NCBI RefSeq assembly: GCF_905220415.1
Contig: NC_059565.1
Coordinates: 2,318,501 to 2,382,500, forward strand
Direction: 5' to 3'
DNA: 64,000 bases
Source: Colias croceus
Taxonomy: Eukaryota > Arthropoda > Insecta > Lepidoptera > Pieridae
The notes beneath the pieces are model-generated. The model saw nothing but the letters and a program-made list of their open reading frames with translations, was not told the DNA's origin and did no database searches. This document shows, in pieces, positions 11,303 through 22,439 of the stretch (positions are counted from its first letter, which is position 1; each line of letters opens with the position of its first letter). A program made the translations under genes and the position numbers.

Positions 11303-11497
11303 CTAGCTTACCGCCCGCGGTTTCGCCCGCTTTGTCTAAAACCTAATAAATTATATACTAAAACCTTCCTCTTGAATCACTCTATCTATTAAAAAAAACT
11401 GCATCAAAATCCGATGCGTAGTTTTAAAGATTTAAGCATACAAAGGGACATAGGGACAGAGAAAGCGACTTTGTTTTATATACTATGTAGGTATTAG
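11303..11497 (-). mobile_element. Non-autonomous Helitron
   Basis: CTAGCTTACCGCCCGCGG at the left; the right end ATACTATGTAGG is slightly diverged, so this end is approximate. Confidence 0.8.
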
Positions 11498-11542
11498 TAG
11501 ATAGAATCAGCGAATCAGCATCACTCCAAAAAGGTAGAAAAA

Positions 11543-11761
11543 TAATGTGTGCGTGTACTAGTGTACACACGTAAGAAGTGAAACTTCTTTATGACCTTAT
11601 TTTTCAAAAAATAATTGCATATATGCAACTTTACAGAAATACGTCGAATCACGCGTGGTAGGGATAAGAAAAAGATGGCGCGTAACGGAAAAATGTCACG
11701 CGTAACGGAAAAATGTTACACTAATTTTTTTTCCAACCCCGTTATAGAACTTTTACTTCAA
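11543..11761 (+). repeat. Repeat family 1 copy
   Basis: Cap GTGTGCGTGTACTAGTGTAC at the left, AAGAAGTGAAACTTCTTTAT, a tandem pair of CGCGTAACGGAAAAATGT, and a decayed right end. Confidence 0.8.
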
Positions 11762-11778
11762 AAAAGTAACGTATTCTT

Positions 11779-12098
11779 GGCGCAGTCTATCTGTCAAATT
11801 GACAGCTGCGTGACGTTCAGAATTTTGAACAGAGAATTCGCGCCAAAACGCACGATTCGATTTGTAAAAATCAAAATGCCATTATTTTATACAGATAAGA
11901 TATGATCACAGATAGTTTCGCATGAATAATACAGATAAGATAAAGAATTAACGTATTTAATATTTTAATTTTTATCATAATAGTTATGTCGCGTGCGGTG
12001 TCAACTTCTCTTTGATATTCGCGAAAACTGTTCTACGATGTGTTTTTGTAAGCAATGTGTTTGTTTATGTGTCGATACGGAATGATTTGGCAAATAAT
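11779..12098. repeat. About 320-bp dispersed repeat, inverted relative to 56369-56671
   Basis: Contains CTGTCAAATTGACAG, TTCGCGCCAAAACGCACGAT, ATTCGCGAAAACTGTTCTAC and TGTGTCGATACGGAATGATT; all recur complemented and in reverse order at 56369-56671. Class unknown. Confidence 0.65.
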
Positions 12099-12117
12099 GT
12101 AAGTGTGTTTGACGTCA

Positions 12118-12497
12118 TCACTACATAGTAGAAACAATGTCGCTTTCGCTGTCTCTATGTCCCTGTGTATGTTTAAATCTTTAAAAATACGCAACGGATT
12201 TTAATGCGGTTTTTTTTGTAATAAATAGAGTGATTCAAGAGGACAGTTTTTGTATATAATTTACTAGCTTTGCTCCGCGGTCACACCCGCATTGCTCCGC
12301 TCCTGTTGGTCTTAGCGTGATGATATAATATTATAGCATTCCTCGATAAATGGGCTATTTAACACCGAAATAATCTTTCAAATCGGACATGAAGTTCCTG
12401 AGATTAGCGCGTTCAAACAAACAAACTCTTCACCTTTATAATATTAGTATAGATTAGGTTTTAGACAAAGCGGGCGAAGCCGCAGATGGAAAGGTAA
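12118..12497 (+). mobile_element. Non-autonomous Helitron split by another Helitron
   Basis: 5' end TCACTACATAGTAGAAACAA. Its body is cut at TATAATTTA|TTAGG by the element at 12264-12453 and resumes with TTAGGTTTTAGACAAAGC to a decayed 3' end near 12497. Confidence 0.85.
12264..12453 (-). mobile_element. Nested non-autonomous Helitron
   Basis: CTAGCTTTGCTCCGCGGTC at the left, TAATATTAGTATAGA at the right, inserted between A and T of the host Helitron. Confidence 0.88.
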
Positions 12498-12994
12498 TTT
12501 TGTATAAATTGTATGCGTTCAATGTTCACAAAATATTAGATCGATTCTTTGAAATATATTTAATGTTTACTGGATACAGGTGTATATTATGTAATTTTAT
12601 CGGGAAGGAATTATAAAAAAGACAATCGTGTACATATCGTGTAGGGAATGTTATTTTTTGATAAAATATTATGAACGTGAAGTTAAAATAATTACGATTC
12701 TTACTATAGAATATTCTTATAATTTATTTTGTACATGTATTTTACAATACAGAAATAGATTTGAGAATAAAACTTTTAAATAAGTGCACGCTATTTATTT
12801 ATTGATTCATAAAATCACAATTTAACACTATTTATAAATAACACCTATATCTGTAATTGCTAAAGATAAACATAAAATAATAAGGAAATAGATAAATTAT
12901 GATACGATTTAATAAAGTAGTTATGTCTTAGAATGCAAATCAAGATAATAATATGTAGGTATTTTATCAAAATAAATAATGCTAATCACTATCA
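12498..12994. other. Gene-free AT-rich stretch
   Basis: No coding potential or repeat recognised. Confidence 0.5.
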
Positions 12995-13182
12995 TCACTG
13001 CATAGTATAAAACAAAGTCGCTTTCTCTGTCCCTATGTCCCTTTGTATGCTTAAATCTTTAAAACTACGCAACGGATTTTGATGCGGTTTTTTTAATAGA
13101 TAGAGTGATTCAAGAGGAAGGTTTTAGTATATAATTTATTAGGTTTTAGACAAAGCGGGCGAAGCTGCGGGCGGTAAGCTAG
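12995..13182 (+). mobile_element. Non-autonomous Helitron
   Basis: TCACTGCATAGTATAAAACA at the left; GCGGGCGAAGCTGCGGGCGG then TAAGCTAG at the right. Confidence 0.87.
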
Positions 13183-13206
13183 TATTAACAAAGCAATTTC
13201 TGATGG

Positions 13207-13270
13207 GATCACGGGTGGCCGAGTGATTCGCCAAGGCGGAAGACCGTCCGATTCCCGCCTAGTGGTTTTT
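13207..13270 (+). repeat. tRNA-like relic
   Basis: GGATCACGGGTGGCCGAGTG resembles an A-box-containing tRNA start and GTCCGATTCCCGCC a B box, but the anticodon region is collapsed. Probably SINE or tRNA-pseudogene derived; related modules at 33928 and 54853. Confidence 0.45.
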
Positions 13271-13800
13271 TTTCCCATTGTTTAAAAATGTATATTTATA
13301 AAGCGTTTGTGTATTATAAAATTATAATATCAAATTGAACTTTAATAGTTCATTGAAAAGTAATATTGAGCACACCCCGGACACTACATACATACAAAAT
13401 TATCGTTTTGACAGTCACACTGTAGAGACTGCAAATGTGTGTGTTAACGCTTTGTGGTTGGCACATTTGTGACTAGCGTAAAAAAAATCGCGTTTTTCTG
13501 ATGAAATACATCCGTAAACAGCACAATATCTAACCATTTTCTACGAAAAACGATAATCACAAATCCAAAATAATAATATTACTTTAAGTCAATTTGATTA
13601 ATGTTGTCAATCTTCGTTGCGTATCGTCCTTGCAGAAAAATACGGACCATTTTCAGGCTGATCGTGCGGGGTGAGGTAAGTGTTTAATTTTGGCGGGAGG
13701 AGGAGAGTGTCCGTTCTGTAGCGTTTAGCTACTATTATGTATTCTGTGCTACAAGTTTGTGGGGTCATGACACTTGTTCCGTCATTTTGAATCTACATCT

Positions 13801-13969
13801 TCTAATATATAAAAATCAATGCCACTTTTCGTTGTAATTCCATAACTCGAGAACGGCTGAACCGATTTCGATAATTCTTTTTTTATTATATTCCTTGAAG
13901 TACGAGGATGGTTCTTATGTAGAGAAAACGTTAATATGTACCACGGGCGAAGCCGGGGCGGACCGCTAG
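13801..13969 (+). mobile_element. Non-autonomous Helitron
   Basis: TCTAATATATAAAAATCAAT at the left, CGGGCGAAGCCGGGGCGG then ACCGCTAG at the right. Near-identical in reverse to 3761-3929. Confidence 0.9.
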
Positions 13970-13981
13970 TTATATAATATA

Positions 13982-14175
13982 CTAGCTATGCCGCGCGGTT
14001 TCACCCGCGTGGCTCCGCTCCTGTTGGTCTTAGCGTGTTAATATATAGCCTATATTACTCGTGGATAATGTAGCTTTCGAATGGTGAAATAAATTTTAAA
14101 ATCGGTCCATTAGTTTATGAGCCTATTCATTAAAAACAAACAAACAAAGTTTTCCTCTTTATAATATTAGTGTAG
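13982..14175 (-). mobile_element. Non-autonomous Helitron
   Basis: CTAGCTATGCCGCGCGG at the left, TATAATATTAGTGTAGA at the right. A decayed Helitron 3' tail (GGGCCGCGGGCGGAAAGCAAG) lies just beyond at about 14225-14248. Confidence 0.86.
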
Positions 14176-14506
14176 ATAAAAATGAAACCCGTTTCGCGTT
14201 GTCACGGCATCACGCGTGAACGGGTGGGCCGCGGGCGGAAAGCAAGTACACTGTACAATTACTAAAATAATTTTTTTATTGTTTAGATATCAACCAACTA
14301 CAAATGTCATGTTTTTTTATCTGTCGATACACACGATGTGTAATAGCTGAATTGATTTTAATTAATTTATGGCCTGCAGAAGCCTACTTTACTACATAAA
14401 CTGCATTGTAAAACAAAGTCTATACCATGTCTCTCTGTTCCCGTTACATTCAAAAACAACTGCACCGATTTTCATTCTATTTTCATCTATGGATAGCGAG
14501 GTTTTC

Positions 14507-14610
14507 GATGTTCATTAGGTACACAAATATTTTCCCCGGGTGGGAATCGTACCCAGGACCTTTGGCTTGGAAGGCAAGGTCCAGCCAAGCCAACCGGTCA
14601 GTAATATCTT
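14507..14610 (-). mobile_element. tRNA-derived SINE head
   Basis: On the minus strand: GACCGGTTGGCTTGGCTGG, CTTCCAAGCC and the B-box GGGTACGATTCCCACCC, followed by GGGGAAAATATTTGTGT. This order is typical of lepidopteran tRNA-derived SINEs; ends not resolved. Confidence 0.65.
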
Positions 14611-14781
14611 TATGTATCGTGTTAAAAAATAGTCTGTATTGAGATGAGTCACAATACGCGAAATAAAGATAAATCTTAGATAAATATATGTATTCATAAA
14701 ATATAAACATCTTATTAGTCATATTCGCAATGTATTATACTCTGTAGCTTAGCAAAGATATCAGTCTGGAACTCTCCAATC

Positions 14782-14915
14782 TATACTAATATTATAAAGA
14801 GGAAGGGTATGTATGTATGTATGGTTTTCAAGCATAAACTACTGAACCGATTATAATGAAATGTAGCACACACATAGAGGGTAACTTGGATTAACACATA
14901 GGATACGTTTTATTT
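14782..14915 (+). mobile_element. 5' half of a Helitron
   Basis: TCTATACTAATATTATAAAG and CTACTGAACCGATTATAATG are present, but the CTAG end is missing; the sequence stops after GGATACGTTTT. Confidence 0.7.
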
Positions 14916-15100
14916 CGATTTATTTAATTTTTGAATTCGAACAAGTTGTTTCCGATATAAGCGAATTACTTAATACATACCCATTTAACTCAAGTACTAG
15001 TGAACCAATTTCAAAAATTCTTTCACCACCAGAAAAATACAGTATATATCCTTCTTAATATAATGTTTATTATTTTATTTTAGTTATTATTTATTTACAG

Positions 15101-18100
15101 TTTAACCTACATTCTTCACATACAAATAACCGATGGCCGTACAAGCGAATTCAGAGGTATCCGGGAGAGAGAGCGGCAACAATGCCTCACTGGGTACATG
15201 ACTGATGTGCAGTCGTGGGTCACGTCGGATGGCAGATTGAATGTTGCGTTGAGTAAGTTTAACACATGTAGATAGATTGTCAGATATAGTTATATTTCCA
15301 TATACAATAGAAGAAAGAAGAAGAAAAAATAGGCAATAGGCATCTCCACGTACAAGAACTTCGATTGCGAATCCGCTCACAATGCAAATCATAGGAATAT
15401 ACATTTTTACTTATTTTTATATCAAAAAGTGATCAGACCTACATTCAACGTCCGATAAAAGAGGATCAGGCATGATTATATATCTCGCATAAATCCGTTC
15501 TGAGTTGGTACACTTCCTTTTCACTATTAAAGAAAGTTTATACAAGTTTTTAATCCTAGTAGTTTGCTTTGTTATATCAGTCAGTCCCTTTGTGTAATTA
15601 GATATGATTTTATACATAATCCACCTCAATTAATTTCCAGAGGAAGGAGTGGTGGATCTATCTAGTAGAAGTGATGCAACACCAGCTTTGAAAAACTTGC
15701 TAAGACTGCAAAGTAGGAACAACGGAGTCATCAAATACCTGAGCATGGCCAGGTGTGGTTTTCGACAAGTTCCATCGGTATAATTTTTATTTATTAATAC
15801 CTTTTATCGATCCCTTAACTGATAACTTATGAGAGGCCCATGTCCCTGCAGTGGGAACATATAGTATGGGTTGAGGATGTATCCATTTATTGATCGCTTA
15901 TGGGAGGCTCGTTTCCCTGCAGTAGGATCATATTATATGGCCTATTATTTTACCTTTTCACTCATACTCGAAATATTTGCATGTGCTATTTCACTTGCAT
16001 CATGCAACATGTTTTATTCCATTGATTAAAGGAAGGCTTTGTTCTTTCCCAAAGTTTATTCTATATCAGAAAGTTAAACAGACATATCCGCAATTAAAAT
16101 ATTATTATTAGCAGCACTAATTGTATTTTATTTTTTCATAGAATCCATTTAACTATCGCTCTTTGTATTTATTTAAAGTAGGAAATACTTAGTGTGGTTT
16201 TTCAACGTCCGCGTCGTCCCATTTAATAGAAGTAGGCTTATTCTACACCATGAAATATATTTAGAAATCTTTATCCACATTACCAATATTTTTCTTTATA
16301 ATCTTAACACAGTTTACCATAATTCCGAATATCAGGGTCTGAACAAAAATAAATTATTTTATTACCTAATCATTATTTTCAGGTAGTTTACTTGCGTGAT
16401 AGTTCTATGGATCTAGCGGCTTCAGTCGAATATATAACATTTTACGGCAACAATTTTGGACAATTTCTAATCACTGCAGAGAGATATGACTCCATATTGA
16501 ATACGACGAACGCTAAAGAAGTCTATCTGGGCCCTGAGAGCGTGCAGAGTAAGATGATGGTTAATTTTGTTGTTCATCGATTTATCTGTCACTTCTAAAA
16601 TACTTCTCTGTTCCTTATTTAGATTTAAGTATCTTTTTTTCAAGTTATGTCTTTATTTCAGGGAAATCAACATGGTCGGTGGGACTGCTAAGCGCTTCTT
16701 TCCCCAAACTTAAAGAATTAGATTTACGAGCTTGCCAAATCGAAGTACTGGACGCCTTCATTTTCCAAGGGATGCCATCTTTAACTTCTTTATACCTCGG
16801 CGAGAATTACATAAGTTTAGTAGACGCTCATGCGTTCGTTGGTCTGACCAGTCTACGGCATTTGGACTTAAGTAGGAATAGAGAAGACGATCTGAAAAGA
16901 ATTATGTTTTTCGAATCTTCGGACACTCTCCGACGTCTGAACTTAACATCCTTAGACCTTTCCTTTTCAGCGGTTGGTGCTCGTATTTTAGGAAACTTTG
17001 GATCCAAATTGGAAAGACTCTCTCTATGTTACACAGGACTTTTTTCATTACAGCGAAACACATTCGCCAACACGTCACTAAAATACTTAGACTTGTCTGG
17101 TAATCCCGAGGTTTTGCTCGAGAATGGCGTGCTTAACGGACTAGAAAAATCACTGAGAGTCCTTTACGTAAAATCATCACAAGTAAAGTCATTAGATTTT
17201 ATTAAGGACTTCACAGAACTGGAGGTACTTAAGGCGTCACAAAATGAAATAACAACCATATCGCAAAATGTGATGAGAACGATGAAGAGTTTACAAATTC
17301 TAGATTTGCGCAGTAACAGAGTGTCCTCATGGTTCACAAATATTATATCTACAATGCCTAAACTGAAAGTACTAATCTTGGTTGATAATAACATGAATAT
17401 AGTAACGGATCGTATGATCGCTGATGTAGCAAACGTGAAATATGTGGCGATATCCAAAAATTTAATGATATGCTATTGCTACGTTAGGGACATGTATGAA
17501 ATTGCGTTTCGAAATGAATTCAGGCTTAAAGATAAATTTATAACAAGCAATTTTATGGAAGACGACGCACTCATGTTCCACACTGGATTCTCTGATTATA
17601 ACAATATTATAAGAATCCGAAGAAACGTGTCAGAATCGTGTTTTAAATTACACAACTCGACGGACGTGTTTAATTGTTTCGCTGGAGGTTTCAGTACAAA
17701 TTTAACTGGTAACTTCTTGTATTTGGACTACGTTGAAAGAGATTACCACTGTTACTCCATGTCTCAGGGTAAAAATATTTCGTATGGTGAAGCAGTACCC
17801 TGTCAAGACCACGATCGACGCGATTTAAGACCGGAACTAAAATTAAAACGCAGCCGTAACAGCTTATATTTTTCTTTTATGCCGTTAGTGCTGTTACCAA
17901 TTTTAGTTTTCATCTACATATTTAGAAGAAACTTCAGATATTTCCTGATAACCATGAGAAATTCTGCAATGCTGAGTTTGATTAATGAGAAGAATGTAGT
18001 CGACGGTAAGATTTTTTACACTATCATTGTTATCCAAAAACAAAAGTTATTTAGACTAGCGATCCGCTCCGGCTTCGCCCGTGGTACATATTTCGCAATA

Positions 18101-21100
18101 AAAGGTAGCCTATGTACTTTCTCAGGGTCTAAATATTTGTCTGTGTCAAATTTCATCAAAATCGGTCCAGTAGTTTATTTGGAAAACCATACATACATAA
18201 TTACAAACCTTTCCTCTTTATAATATTAGTATAGATTATAATCTTTAGCTTGATAAGCGTACCTGCAATATTACTTAAACAAGATTTGATTATGGTTAGG
18301 GAGCCAGGTGCAAATTTGGTTAATTATTTCCTCTCAAGAGATAATTCGTCAGACGCATCAGAGTATAGTATTATAAAGCGTCGTGAACGTCAGCTGGCGC
18401 TCGGTTGGGGGGGTGAGCGGTTGTAGCCTCCCACGCACGTAGGAAAAAAAATACATTCATTCATTTCCTCTCAGCTAAAAATTTGTCAAATTGTAGCTAA
18501 CCCAATATCTCAACGAAAAAAAATAATCAGCTGGTTACAACATGGTGTATTATACGTCAGCTGGTGTCTCGAACATGAAAAAAATAAAATTATTTTCCGT
18601 GATTTCCTCTCAAACTAAAATTTACCTGATGATAGCTTATATGTAACTGTGGATATATATATAGGTCAGCTAGCTGTATCTGGGTGGAAAAACCGTCAGC
18701 TGATACTTTGAAAGTTATTACATAGGAGTTAGACAGAAGCATCTATTGCCAATTTATATGCATCAACTTACTAGGTTTTCCTAGAATTATTGCTAGCTGA
18801 TTTTTTTTTATTTATCGCATCAGTATATTAACAATCAGCTCACAAATTTTCATCTGAGATGAAATGACGTATCTTTAATTATTATCGTTATTTTTAAAAA
18901 TTCAAGCAACACACGCTAGCATAATATAGACAGTAATAAGGTACTTGGAGGTGGTTAGTTGTGCACATGATTACACTACGTACATTCAGCCACATCGGTA
19001 AACATGTTTTTACAAATATTATAAACTGCATTTAAAAATAACTATCATAATAATTATCATCAAATTCACATAACTACCTAAAAGTGTAACAAATATGAAA
19101 TAACCCACTAAAAACATTAGTTAACTATAATTATTAAAAAAATAATAGTATAATATATAATTAATAAAGTTATTACTTATATTTTACGGGGACTTATGTT
19201 GATGGAATTCCACGTATCTCGATGATTTGGTTAATGTCTCATTATATTCGAGACACCAGCTGACGCATAATACACCATGCTGTAACCAGCTGATTATTAT
19301 TTTTCGTTGAGATATTGGGTTAGCTACAATTTGACAAATTTTTAGCTGAGAGGAAATGACTGAATATACTTTTTTTTCTTACGTGCGTGGGAGGCTACAA
19401 CCACTCACCCCCCCAACCGAGCTCCAGCTGACGTTCACGAGGCTTCATAATACTATATTTTGATGCATTTTACTAATTACCGCTTGAGAGGAACTTGGTC
19501 ATAAAATATGCTTCTGGCTCCCGGACCATTACACTATTTGCTATTTTTCCATCTAAAAGTCTTCTCAAGTAAATGACATCTAAACTCATTAATGAATATA
19601 ATATTTTTATTAATTCTAGAGACGAAAATCTTCAATTACGACGTGTTCGTATCATATTGCAATGAAGACAGAGCCTGGGTATTGGACCAGCTCTTGCCAC
19701 ATGTGGAGAAAGATTGCCGTATTAGTGTTTGCTTGCATGAACGAGATTTTCAGGTATTTTATAATAACTATAACGCACATATATTAATACTAGCTGTTGC
19801 CCGCAGCTTCGCTTGCGTGGAAATGATAAATTTTCATGGTATAAGTTTTCATCGCCTATTTTACTCCTTTAGGGGATGAATTTTCTAAAATCCTTTCTTA
19901 GGGGACGCCTACGTTATGACATCTACCTGCATGCCAAATTTCAGCCCGATACGTCCATTGGTTTGGGCTGTGCGTTGATAGATCACTATATCACCTTTGA
20001 GTTTTATTTATATAGAAGATAGATAGGTAGATACACGCATCCATACACAAACACATCATACACTGAAAACTGCTACTATAGACTTTGAACAATTCTGCTA
20101 CGAAATAAGATATTAATTTCAACGAATGTCTTACATACATTAGGCGATTGTAATGGCATTTTTCCTGGGCATGAAGCTTGAGCATGAGGCTTGAACATGA
20201 GGCATGAGCATGAGGCTTGAGCTTGAAGCATGAGCATGCAGCTTGTGCATGCAGCTTGAGCATGCAGCTTGTGCATTCAACTTGAACATGCGGCTTGTGC
20301 ATGCGGCTTGTGCATGCGGCTTGTGCATGCAGCTTGAGCTTGTGCATGCAGCTTGCGCAGGTGGCATGAGCATGCGGCTTGAGCCTACCATAGTAATTCC
20401 TGAATTAATGTCAAATATAATCTACCGGTATTTTGTTATGTTGATGTAAGACGATTTTATTTCAGGTGGGTCTATCGATACTAGAGAACATAGTGTCGTG
20501 CATGGATCGCTCCCGCTTCATCATGCTTATCATCTCACGGCGCTTCCTCTTGAGCCAGTGGTGCCAGTTTGAGATGCATCTCGCACAACACAGGTATCTT
20601 TTAATATGCTGTTTATTTAAGTAAAAATATTCTGCAAATGATTGACTGACTGGAGCTGGATCCACAAGGATCCGTTTGTCCAAACTAAAAATATTGGATA
20701 ACGAATTCTCGACATATTGTGCATATTACAAAACAGCGATATTATACGATTTGCCATGGCAGGCATGTGTGTGTCACCGTCATCTAGTTGAATCTGCTAT
20801 TTGGTTGAATTACGAGCGTTATATCCGCTCTGTTCAAAGGGCTATGTAATATGTTACAATCCGTAAACTAGTTGGACGATGATAGACGGTTGTTAAATCA
20901 ACGTTCGACTAGTCATTCAATTAAATATCGTCAGTGAACGCGCCAATCTTTCAATCAAATAGCAGATTCAACCAGATGACTGTGACATGTACATGACGTA
21001 ACGTAAACCCGCCCCTATCCCCAGGCTACTAGACATTCTCCTATCCAATAAAGACACTTGCCAAATAAAACTCGCCTCTGTCCTAATGGACATTTCTACT

Positions 21101-21458
21101 AAGACAGATCCTACAATAGCCCCTACCAAATACATGCCAAATAAAAAGCGCCCCTATTACCATGCTACTAGAGATTTGACTCACGATACTACTATATAAG
21201 CTCCTGTGCCATAATCACACTTGCCAAACAAAACCCGTCCCTATCCCCAGGCTGCTAGAGACGCGTCGCGAGGACCTGCTGCTCGTGCTGCTGGAGGAGA
21301 TCCCGCGCAGCCTGCGCCCCAACACGCTGCACTACCTGATGCTCACCAAGACCTACATCGTGTGGCCCGCGGACGGACACACTGACTTCTGGCGACGGCT
21401 CAAGAGGTCGCTTATTACGCAGAAGATGAAGACCACGGAAAATGACTCCTTGGCATAA
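15101..21458 (+). CDS. Toll-like receptor, copy A (Toll-9-like), 5' exon not found
   Basis: Membrane receptor of the Toll/TLR family: LRR ectodomain, one membrane span, cytoplasmic TIR domain. Coding exons: 15101-15252, 15641-15777, 16383-16548, 16662-18005, 19620-19753, 20466-20593, 21251-21458 (TAA). All have GT-AG borders and the frame stays open (about 755 residues). LRRs include LTSLYLGENYISLVDAHAF, LKYLDLSGN and LQILDLRSNRVSSW. A Cys-containing CYCYVRDMYEIAF follows, then a membrane span (VLLPILVFIYIF) and basic RRNFRYFL. TIR box 1 is YDVFVSY, box 2 RDFQVG (Val where most TLRs have Pro), box 3 FW in DFWRRLKRSL. The first exon begins with the last base of a split codon, so the signal-peptide exon lies upstream and was not located. 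Introns hold a Helitron and foldback (intron 4) and a minisatellite (intron 5). The Toll-9 assignment rests on recalled TIR similarity only. Confidence 0.87.
15826..15955 (+). repeat. LINE 3'-end-like relic, two units
   Basis: Two tandem, diverged copies of a TGGGAGGCCCATGTCCCTGC-like unit with AGTGGGAAC/AGTAGGATC, a motif I recall from insect non-LTR 3' UTRs. In intron 2 of receptor copy A. Confidence 0.5.
18056..18235 (-). mobile_element. Non-autonomous Helitron in receptor A intron 4
   Basis: CTAGCGATCCGCTCCGGC at the left, TAATATTAGTATAGA at the right. It starts 50 bases after the exon 4 donor; the exon 4 frame stays open through most of it to a stop at 18221-18223. Confidence 0.88.
18299..19522. 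mobile_element. DNA element with about 300-bp inverted terminal repeats
   Basis: Left end GGGAGCCAGGTGCAAATTTG, right end CTGGCTCCC. The arms share, in reverse, CGTGAACGTCAGCTGG, GGTTGTAGCCTCCCACGCAC, CTCAGCTAAAAATTTGTCAA and CAGCTGGTGTCTCGA. CAGCTGA-type words and CCTCTCA repeat inside. No transposase. Intron 4 of receptor A; not seen in the shorter intron 4 of copy B (48939-49188), so it inserted after the duplication or was lost from B. Confidence 0.82.
19790..20019 (-). mobile_element. Non-autonomous Helitron, AACAGCTAG subfamily
   Basis: CTAGCTGTTGCCCGCAGC at the left; contains TTTAGGGGATGAATTTTC, GCATGCCAAATTTCAGCCCG and GGCTGTGCGTTGATAG. A reverse-oriented copy is at 55258-55530 and a 3' tail at about 21870-21929. 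Receptor A intron 5. Confidence 0.82.
20168..20386. repeat. 12-bp minisatellite in receptor A intron 5
   Basis: Tandem GCATG(C/A)(G/A)GCTTG(T/A) units, open in several frames but with no gene context. The same unit recurs at 22284-22439 and, in opposite orientation, at 41505-42161. Confidence 0.9.
21005..21250 (+). repeat. Decayed repeats of the last-exon acceptor region (receptor A)
   Basis: CCCCTATCCCCAGGCTACTAGA at about 21013 and GCCCCTATTACCATGCTACT at about 21150 precede the true acceptor CCCTATCCCCAG|GCTGCTAG at 21250. Each comes with a CTTGCCAAA(T/C)AAAA motif. The same set is present upstream of the last exon of copy B. Confidence 0.75.
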
Positions 21459-21869
21459 AAGCTAAATTCGTGATGTAGTACTCTAATAAAAACGCACTCG
21501 ACGCTACCTGATGATAATCATAGAGACCACACATCGAAATTCGTGTCATGGCTCTAATGAAACTATAATGTAATCAAAGAAGCAAATTAATTAATTACCT
21601 TGTGACGATCACAGGAAGACCATAAAGCGAAATTTATGAATATACAATAGCGACTTTTATTGTAACAGCTTGTGCTTGTTATTAAGAACGTTTGCATTAC
21701 AGCCACTACACGAAATTCGTGTTATGGCTCATTTACAATGACCTATTCGCATTGTTAGCAGATTTTTCTCGTTAATGTGTGATTTCTGTCTTTAATAGTA
21801 CCAAAGAATATATGAAAATTCATATAGAAGCGACAATCCGTCCGCAAGTTCGAACAACCCCAACCCGCA

Positions 21870-21929
21870 TAAATTTTTAGTTATAAAGTTTATTTTGAGC
21901 ACGAGAGCGAAGCTGCGGGCAACAGCTAG
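21870..21929 (+). mobile_element. 3' tail of a Helitron
   Basis: Ends GCGAAGCTGCGGGCAACAGCTAG, as in 55258-55530; the 5' part is missing. Confidence 0.65.
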
Positions 21930-22150
21930 TTACATATATTTTAGGTTAATTTATAATTAAATTTAGTATAATTATTTGAATAATTCCTGACAATGCAGTA
22001 TTTTTATTTTTATTGAATAAAATATTGTGTATGAAACGGAAATGTGTGAATTAATTGTAAGAGAAATATACACTTTGCTTTACATTTGGTTTTATTTATA
22101 TTATAGATTCCGATAGACATCTTATAAAATATGTATAATAATGGTGGAGA

Positions 22151-22281
22151 TTTAAACTACGATGAAAGAGATTACAACTATTAAGTACTCCATGTCTCAT
22201 GGTAGAAGTATTTCGTATGGTGAAGTTGATCCCATACGAAATACTTCTACCATGAGACCCTGTCATGATCGACGCGATTTT
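22151..22281 (+). pseudogene. Fragment of a third Toll-like receptor (exon 4 piece)
   Basis: Resembles receptor A exon 4 around 17725-17825: a TACG(A/T)TGAAAGAGATTAC motif, then TACTCCATGTCTCA and TTTCGTATGGTGAAG, ending GATCGACGCGATTT. An inverted copy of the central CTCATGGTAGAAGTATTTCG stretch is inserted, forming a perfect hairpin, and an in-frame stop has appeared. It is followed at once by the 12-bp minisatellite, which in copy A lies between exons 5 and 6, so exon 5 has been deleted here. Confidence 0.85.
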
Positions 22282-22283
22282 TT

Positions 22284-22439
22284 TGAGCATGCGGCTTGTG
22301 CATGTGGCTTGTGCATGCAGCTTGTGCATGCGTCTTGTGCATGCAGCTTGAGCACGCGGCTTGTGCATGCGGCTTGTGCATGCGGCTTGTGCATGCAGCT
22401 TGTGCATGCAGCTTGAGCATGCAGCTTGGTGCAGCTTGA
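22284..22439. repeat. 12-bp minisatellite, second locus
   Basis: GCATGCGGCTTGT-type units directly after the receptor exon 4 fragment. Confidence 0.9.

Noticed and set aside
15417..15629. Short minus-strand ORFs between receptor A exons 1 and 2
   Set aside because: No family similarity, intronic position and AT-rich composition.
20140..20391. Open frames on both strands at 20.0-20.5 kb
   Set aside because: Same 12-bp minisatellite artefact inside receptor A intron 5.
20466..22439. CRISPR-like regular repeats
   Set aside because: Eukaryotic context, 12-bp contiguous units without spacers, and no cas genes.
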